A stretch of DNA of 64,000 nucleotides. Origin: Polytrichum commune (Eukaryota > Streptophyta > Polytrichopsida > Polytrichales > Polytrichaceae). The stretch lies in the NCBI GenBank assembly GCA_950295325.1, contig OX485809.1, forward strand, positions 5,828,001 through 5,892,000, read 5' to 3'. Positions within the stretch are counted from its first letter, which is position 1; every line of letters starts with the position of its first letter. The position numbers and the translations under genes were made by a program. The notes under the pieces were generated by a model. It saw nothing but the letters and a program-made list of their open reading frames with translations, made no database searches and had not been told where the DNA came from. Shown here in pieces: positions 59,703-64,000 of the stretch.

Positions 59703-60447
59703 AGTGAAACCTTTTGTTTATCATGTTTTATCCGGAGCAGAAATGTCTGCAATTACCAAAGTTTAATTCTCATTCCAAAACTTTTTTCCTTTCCATTCAT
59801 CTGTATAGGTCTTTGAACGCATGACACCCAAGTACCAACCAAGTACACCCAATCTATCCCCTTTATAAATAATCCATTCGTATCCGAGACCTATTCATAA
59901 TATGCTTCACATATTAACACCAAAATGGGGCCCCAATGTCTTCACATTGGGGTACAAAGTTTTGTATTGGGTGTCTTTTATCACTATATCGCGTTAATTT
60001 GGGGTTGGGTTATGCATTTTGAGACAAAACAAATATGAGAACATAGATAAAATCACATACTGTCCCCCCTCTATAAATGTTACACCTAAATGTTAATCCT
60101 CTCTAAATGATAATTTTCGGGTACTCCCCACATATTGCATGCACACTATAAATGTTAAACCTGGTAATTGTTAACAAAATAGTACTCCCTTCTTTGTGAA
60201 TAGAACTCTATAAAAGGTAACGAATGAATTACAACCATAACATGGATGAAAAAACTACACATCCAGTTACACATGTAGTTTTGGACCCATTAGAAGGTAC
60301 ATGGAATCACGTTCATGTGATGTGCAAAAGTATGTGGGTTTGTTGGTGCACATTGAAAAATATTTGGAAGTTGTGCATCACAATGAATCTCGCCAAAGAA
60401 CCATTCATTCACAATTCACCCGTGATTTATAAACTTGATATTCAATA
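59703..60447. repeat. Segmental duplication inside the Harbinger, right copy
   Basis: Second copy of 58455-59215. It includes the pogo-like left end at about 60060 (CTGTCCCCCCTCTATAAATG) but stops before a right end, so the pogo-like sequence here arose by duplication, not a second insertion. Confidence 0.85.
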
Positions 60448-60540
60448 AAGTAGGAATACATGATATTTGCAAAAAAAAATTTAATATTCATAATGTGCTT
60501 GAACAAAAACTAATGAGGCCACCCTATAGGAACACAAAAT

Positions 60541-61932
60541 CTAAGATTTCTCATTAGTAGGTTCCGGAGTAGATTCCTTCCGGGGAGGATCTACGTGGCC
60601 CCTCAAACCTAATGATAATACACTAGAAATATTTGCTAGTGCTAAAACTATTTCTCCTTGCTTTAGAATTGCAAGTCGGGCATTTTCCGCCGCAAGTAAG
60701 CTTTGTTCGTATACACGCATGTCGCGTTCGCGTTGGTAAGTCATTTGCTCCGAAAATAACTTAAGTTGTACCTCTAACTTGTTAGATTCCGCTTCTTTAG
60801 TCATTGATGCCATTCCCTTCATTTGACTCGCAATCGCCTCCCCGGAAGCTTTAGCAACCTCCACCAATGCCAATATCCCTCCGGAAGATTTTCTTCTAAT
60901 CGCGGTATTGGCGATTTTCCTTTTGGCAATGGAATGGCTAGAGTCGGATAAAAGAACGGTACTCCCTCTTAATGGAGGGGTCATCCCGTATAATGGAGTA
61001 CCATTAGGGACACCTATTCCACCTAAAGGGTTGGGCCCTTGACGGGATAATGAGGGGGGATGTACCGTACTAAAGGGGGATCCATCCAACGGGTCACAAT
61101 CCGTTGGATGTGCATGGTTAACATTAGAAGTACAATCCAACCCTTCCACATTTGTCTCGTTAACACTAAGGTCCACTACCTCAACATTATCATCAACATT
61201 ATCAAAACCCCCACGTTGAAATACCTCATCGTGGGGATTTAATAAATCCCGAAGATGAGGGGGTTGGATTTGAGGCCGCCGCCCAAACCAATCATGAAGT
61301 CTAACATAAATGTCCTTAGGAAATGCTCTAGGTAATTTCTCAATAGTTAATTCATTAGGAGTTAGGAGCCAATAGTCTTCGTCGTTAATGCCGGTGTGCG
61401 CATGATAATCCACAACTTTGCGGTAGTCAGGTAAGATAAGATGCCACTTACCCTTACATGCCATACCGTCTCGGAAATGTGTAGAAAAACCCGAGGCCGT
61501 AATTTTTTCCGAGATGCGGGTCCACTTCGTGACCTCGGAATCCATGAGGTCACGCCCATCAATTGCATCGAGCTCTTCTAGAAATTCGTCACGTTTAGCG
61601 TCCACAAGTGCTATCATTTCGTTTAGGCTCCAATTAGGACGCCTATCCCGACGTGCCTTTTGGGATGACTCCCCTTGCGAATCCAAGGTGGATGGCCGCT
61701 TGCCTCGACTACGTCCGGGAGAGGGCACTGGACCATGTTGTAGACGCGCCACACCTACAAAGAAAATGAAACTTTTAATAACCACAAACACTTACCCAAA
61801 GAAAAATTCAAAATGAACAATTGAAAAAATGATTGTATGGCTTTTCTCACCAGGATGGCTTGAACTCCTCAAGGGAGCATTGGGGCTGGAGGGCACTCCG
61901 CCGAAAGTCCACCCAGAGATGGGGGCTGCCAT
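60541..61932 (-). CDS. Harbinger-associated Myb/SANT-like DNA-binding protein (ORF1)
   Basis: Two exons in coding order: 61932-61851 and 61754-60541; 1296 nt, 431 aa, GT-AG, phase 1. The start MAAPISGWTFGGVPSSP joins to VARLQHGPVPSPGRSRGKRP across the intron. A basic stretch (SQKARRDRRPNW) leads into a Myb/SANT-like (trihelix) domain at roughly residues 60-150, with tryptophans in NWSLNEMIALVD, KWTRISEKI and CKGKWHLILPDYRKVVDY. Downstream are a low-complexity middle and a coiled-coil-like, Glu/Lys/Gln-rich C-terminal part (QMTYQRERDMRVYEQSLLAAE). In Harbingers this partner binds DNA and helps the transposase enter the nucleus and recognise ends. The frame is open throughout. Upstream non-coding exons may lie toward 62100. 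Confidence 0.82.
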
Positions 61933-63692
61933 ACTAGTGAGATTGGGGGGGCCGAGTTGAGGAATTCCTCTACCTGAGGCAAAAAAGCAAGGAGTTTGTG
62001 AGGATAAGGTGGAATAATGCAAACATTCAAATTTTAAAAGCGCCTGAAATGTGACAATCTGCCTCCCATGAATGCTTACCTGTGGCAGCAATAGAGACTG
62101 TGAGACTCAAAGGCCGCAAAATTGGGTTGCCGGAATGTGTGCTAAGACTCGGGAGGAGGTTCAGCAGAGAACCACTGAAGCTCCGGAGAGCAAGTATTGA
62201 AGAAGACCATTACCACACCTGTGGCAGGCTGCAGCTTCTGTGTGCCTCAATGGCCATAAAGACCTCCGAAAGAAATGTGGCACCGAGCGCAGGCGGAAGA
62301 GGGTGTGAGCCGAAATGGCCAGAACACATTTCCAGCTGAAATGTGCGAGCTGTGGCAGGCGACCGAGTATGTGTGGAATAATGCCGAAAAAGAATCTCCT
62401 GCAGAAATGTGTGACCTGAAGAAGGCAACCGAGTCTGTGAGCCGAAGTGCCGACCAAGAATTTCCTGCAGACTCTGTGACCTGTTCTGTGGTCTGTGATC
62501 AAATGAGCTAAAAAAATCTAGCAGAAATCTAAGCTGTGCGAGGAGGAGGCTACTGAATTCTGTGCTGAGGAGGAGGCTACTGAAATCTGTGCTGAGGAGG
62601 AGGCGACTGAAATCTGTGCAAGGAGGAGGCGACTGAAATCTGTGCTGTGCGAGGAGGAGGCGACTGAAATCCTAAATGTGACCGAAGATTGCAGGCTCCG
62701 AACTGTGGACTGCGGGGAGGAGCGATTGCGGAGTAGCATTGGGTATAGTTCGAAAATAAGTGAATTATGATTGAAAGATCACTCTTATGAAGGAGGGCAC
62801 AGTTAGCAGCTCTGCCGAAAATTTCCGTTGGGTGGCGACCGTTCATCGCGGGTTCTGTGAGAGAGGGGGATCGGTGGGAGCTTCTTGCGGTGAAGTCGTT
62901 AGTGTTCAAATTATGGGTAGCGGCGAGGTAGGCGCGGCATTCAGCTGGCCTTGAGTGAGCCTGTGGGCATGAAGCCAGGTGAGGATCTAACTGCCGTTAC
63001 AGGCATCCGCAAAGGGCGGTCTAACGGCCCCTCGCACTTCGTCGGGCATTACCGGTAATCTGTACCGCAACTGCGAAATAGTTAAGACTTTGTTGTGGCC
63101 AATCCGCTGGCGTGAACGCTCGAGCTTACTGAAGCTAAAATCCCTCCGGGGTGTTAGCTCCATCCCAAAAACCCGGCAGTAGAACTGGAGCTTCGGCACT
63201 AACTGTGCCCTCCGAACCGGTATGCCAGCTCAGCTGGGGCCTAAAACCTTCGTAGGTGGAGAAGCACGGTTTTAAGTCCCGACTTTTATCCTAAAACCGC
63301 ACCCACTAATGCCAGGTGAGGAAGGGGTATAAGGCTAACCAACTAGTTATTTAGTAAGTAGAGTAAGGGTAACCAACTAGTTATATAATAAGTAGGCCTA
63401 GCCACTGGGCCCGCCTAGCCACTAGGCCCGACACCACCCTAAATCCGGCCTCCCCAAAAAAGACATGAGGCCCACGGCCCCCCCCCCCCGCCTTGGTGGC
63501 AAGCACCACCCCCACCCCCCACCCCGCCGCCACCTAGGATCATTGAGGCCCTTGGATGGACCTTGGTGGATCAACGATCCGGATGCACCATGAAGAATCT
63601 CATATATAGCGCCTCAGTGCACGGCAACCGAACCGGCAAAAAGGTGTGAATCTAACCAAAAAAGGTGTGGAAATAGCAATCCCCAAGATTTA

Positions 63693-64000
63693 AAGACATC
63701 TCAAGTCTCATAGAAACTGTGTATATACTATTAGTCATACATTGAACCCCTCTGTGGCCAAGGAGTTGCTTGTTAGCAGAATTAACCCCAAAATAAACAT
63801 CAAAGACCCAGTATTAGTCTAGTGAGATTAAGTTGCAATGAATCAACTATAAACCTATGAGGGATGAGTTTTTTCCAGGACCCCTATCTATAACTTACAT
63901 GAGTGGTGAGAATGCACATAGGTCAGCATTTGTTTTGATCACAGAATTTTATCTTTAGGTTTCTGATAAAGTCATTCATACCACCGATTTTGATCAGAGC
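63693..64000. other. Flanking DNA right of the nested transposon
   Basis: AT-rich sequence after the outer target duplication. I see no gene or element. Confidence 0.6.

Larger units (their letters stand above)
55116..63329. mobile_element. PIF/Harbinger transposon, 8.2 kb, two genes
   Basis: The left end is TGCCCCTTCCTCACCTGG; the right end, reverse-complemented, is TACCCCTTCCTCACCTGG, one mismatch in 18. TAA flanks both sides (55113-55115 and 63330-63332), the TWA target duplication typical of this superfamily. It holds a DDE transposase (56453-57805, +) and a Myb/SANT-like protein (60541-61932, -), which are convergent, with a pogo-like element and a segmental duplication between them. 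Near-identical ends and a clean target duplication indicate a recent insertion. Confidence 0.9.
54404..63684. mobile_element. Outer long-inverted-repeat DNA element (non-autonomous, possibly Mutator-like), host of the Harbinger
   Basis: The ends GGGGATTACTATTTCCACAC and (reverse-complemented) GGGGATTGCTATTTCCACAC begin inverted repeats of about 297 bp (54404-54700) and 333 bp (63352-63684). The TIR interiors share GCGCTATATATGAGATTCTT, CATGGTGCATCCGGA, CCTAGGTGGCGGCGGGGTGG and ATATAACTAGTTGGTTA. A perfect 8-bp duplication, AAGATTTA, flanks the element at 54396-54403 and 63685-63692. Removing the Harbinger at 55116-63329 leaves only about 1.07 kb with no coding sequence. Long TIRs with an 8-9 bp duplication fit Mutator-like elements best; hAT elements also make 8 bp but usually have short TIRs. 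Confidence 0.85.

Noticed and set aside
62500-62680. Repeated GAGGAGGCGACTGAAATCTG words as a coding repeat
   Set aside because: The words lie in the Harbinger 5' flank of ORF1, and the frames through them are simple-sequence Ser/Gln repeats without a start linked to ORF1. Most likely a short non-coding tandem repeat.

Overview
This is nuclear DNA from a land plant. Every host gene is broken into many short GT-AG exons, introns and intergenic DNA are AT-rich, and the proteins are plant-type: a universal-stress-protein/kinase fusion of receptor-like cytoplasmic kinase class VI, a plant-type GH2 endo-beta-mannosidase, and a class-III aminotransferase closest to plant GABA transaminase. The sequence does not fix the lineage.

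Four host genes could be rebuilt exon by exon with consistent splice phases. (1) 824-10164 (+): USP-domain plus protein kinase, 11 exons, 959 aa. (2) 12775-15351 (-): 3-methyladenine/alkyladenine DNA glycosylase, 7 exons, 296 aa. (3) 26673-38355 (+): mannosylglycoprotein endo-beta-mannosidase, 12 exons, 903 aa. (4) 39444-47378 (-): GABA transaminase, 18 exons, 502 aa. Genes 3 and 4 converge, with stop codons about 1.1 kb apart. The four encode unrelated functions (signalling, base-excision repair, N-glycan breakdown, GABA catabolism), and nothing suggests a cluster.

The rest is mostly transposon-derived. A decayed Ty3/Gypsy pol region lies at 19296-22283. The right end (54404-63684) is a nest: an older element with roughly 300-bp terminal inverted repeats and a perfect 8-bp target duplication was entered by an 8.2-kb PIF/Harbinger transposon (55116-63329, TAA target duplication). 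The Harbinger carries both family genes: a DDE transposase interrupted by one amber codon, and a Myb/SANT-like partner. Inside it is a pogo/Lemi-like element, part of which was later duplicated.

Smaller mobile units include a CACTA-type miniature element with TAA duplication (45727-46211), a second copy of it carrying another 149-bp miniature element, and several unclassified dispersed repeat families found more than once in the window. Some repeats carry 5S rRNA-like sequence.

Tandem duplication recurs around the host genes: upstream of the kinase, the mannosidase and the transaminase; in kinase introns 1, 2 and 10; and in mannosidase introns 7 and 8. The intron-7 array copies a 3' splice site together with the start of the next exon.

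The genes, the Harbinger nest and the CACTA element are firm. The transaminase first exon and the smaller inverted-repeat elements are tentative.
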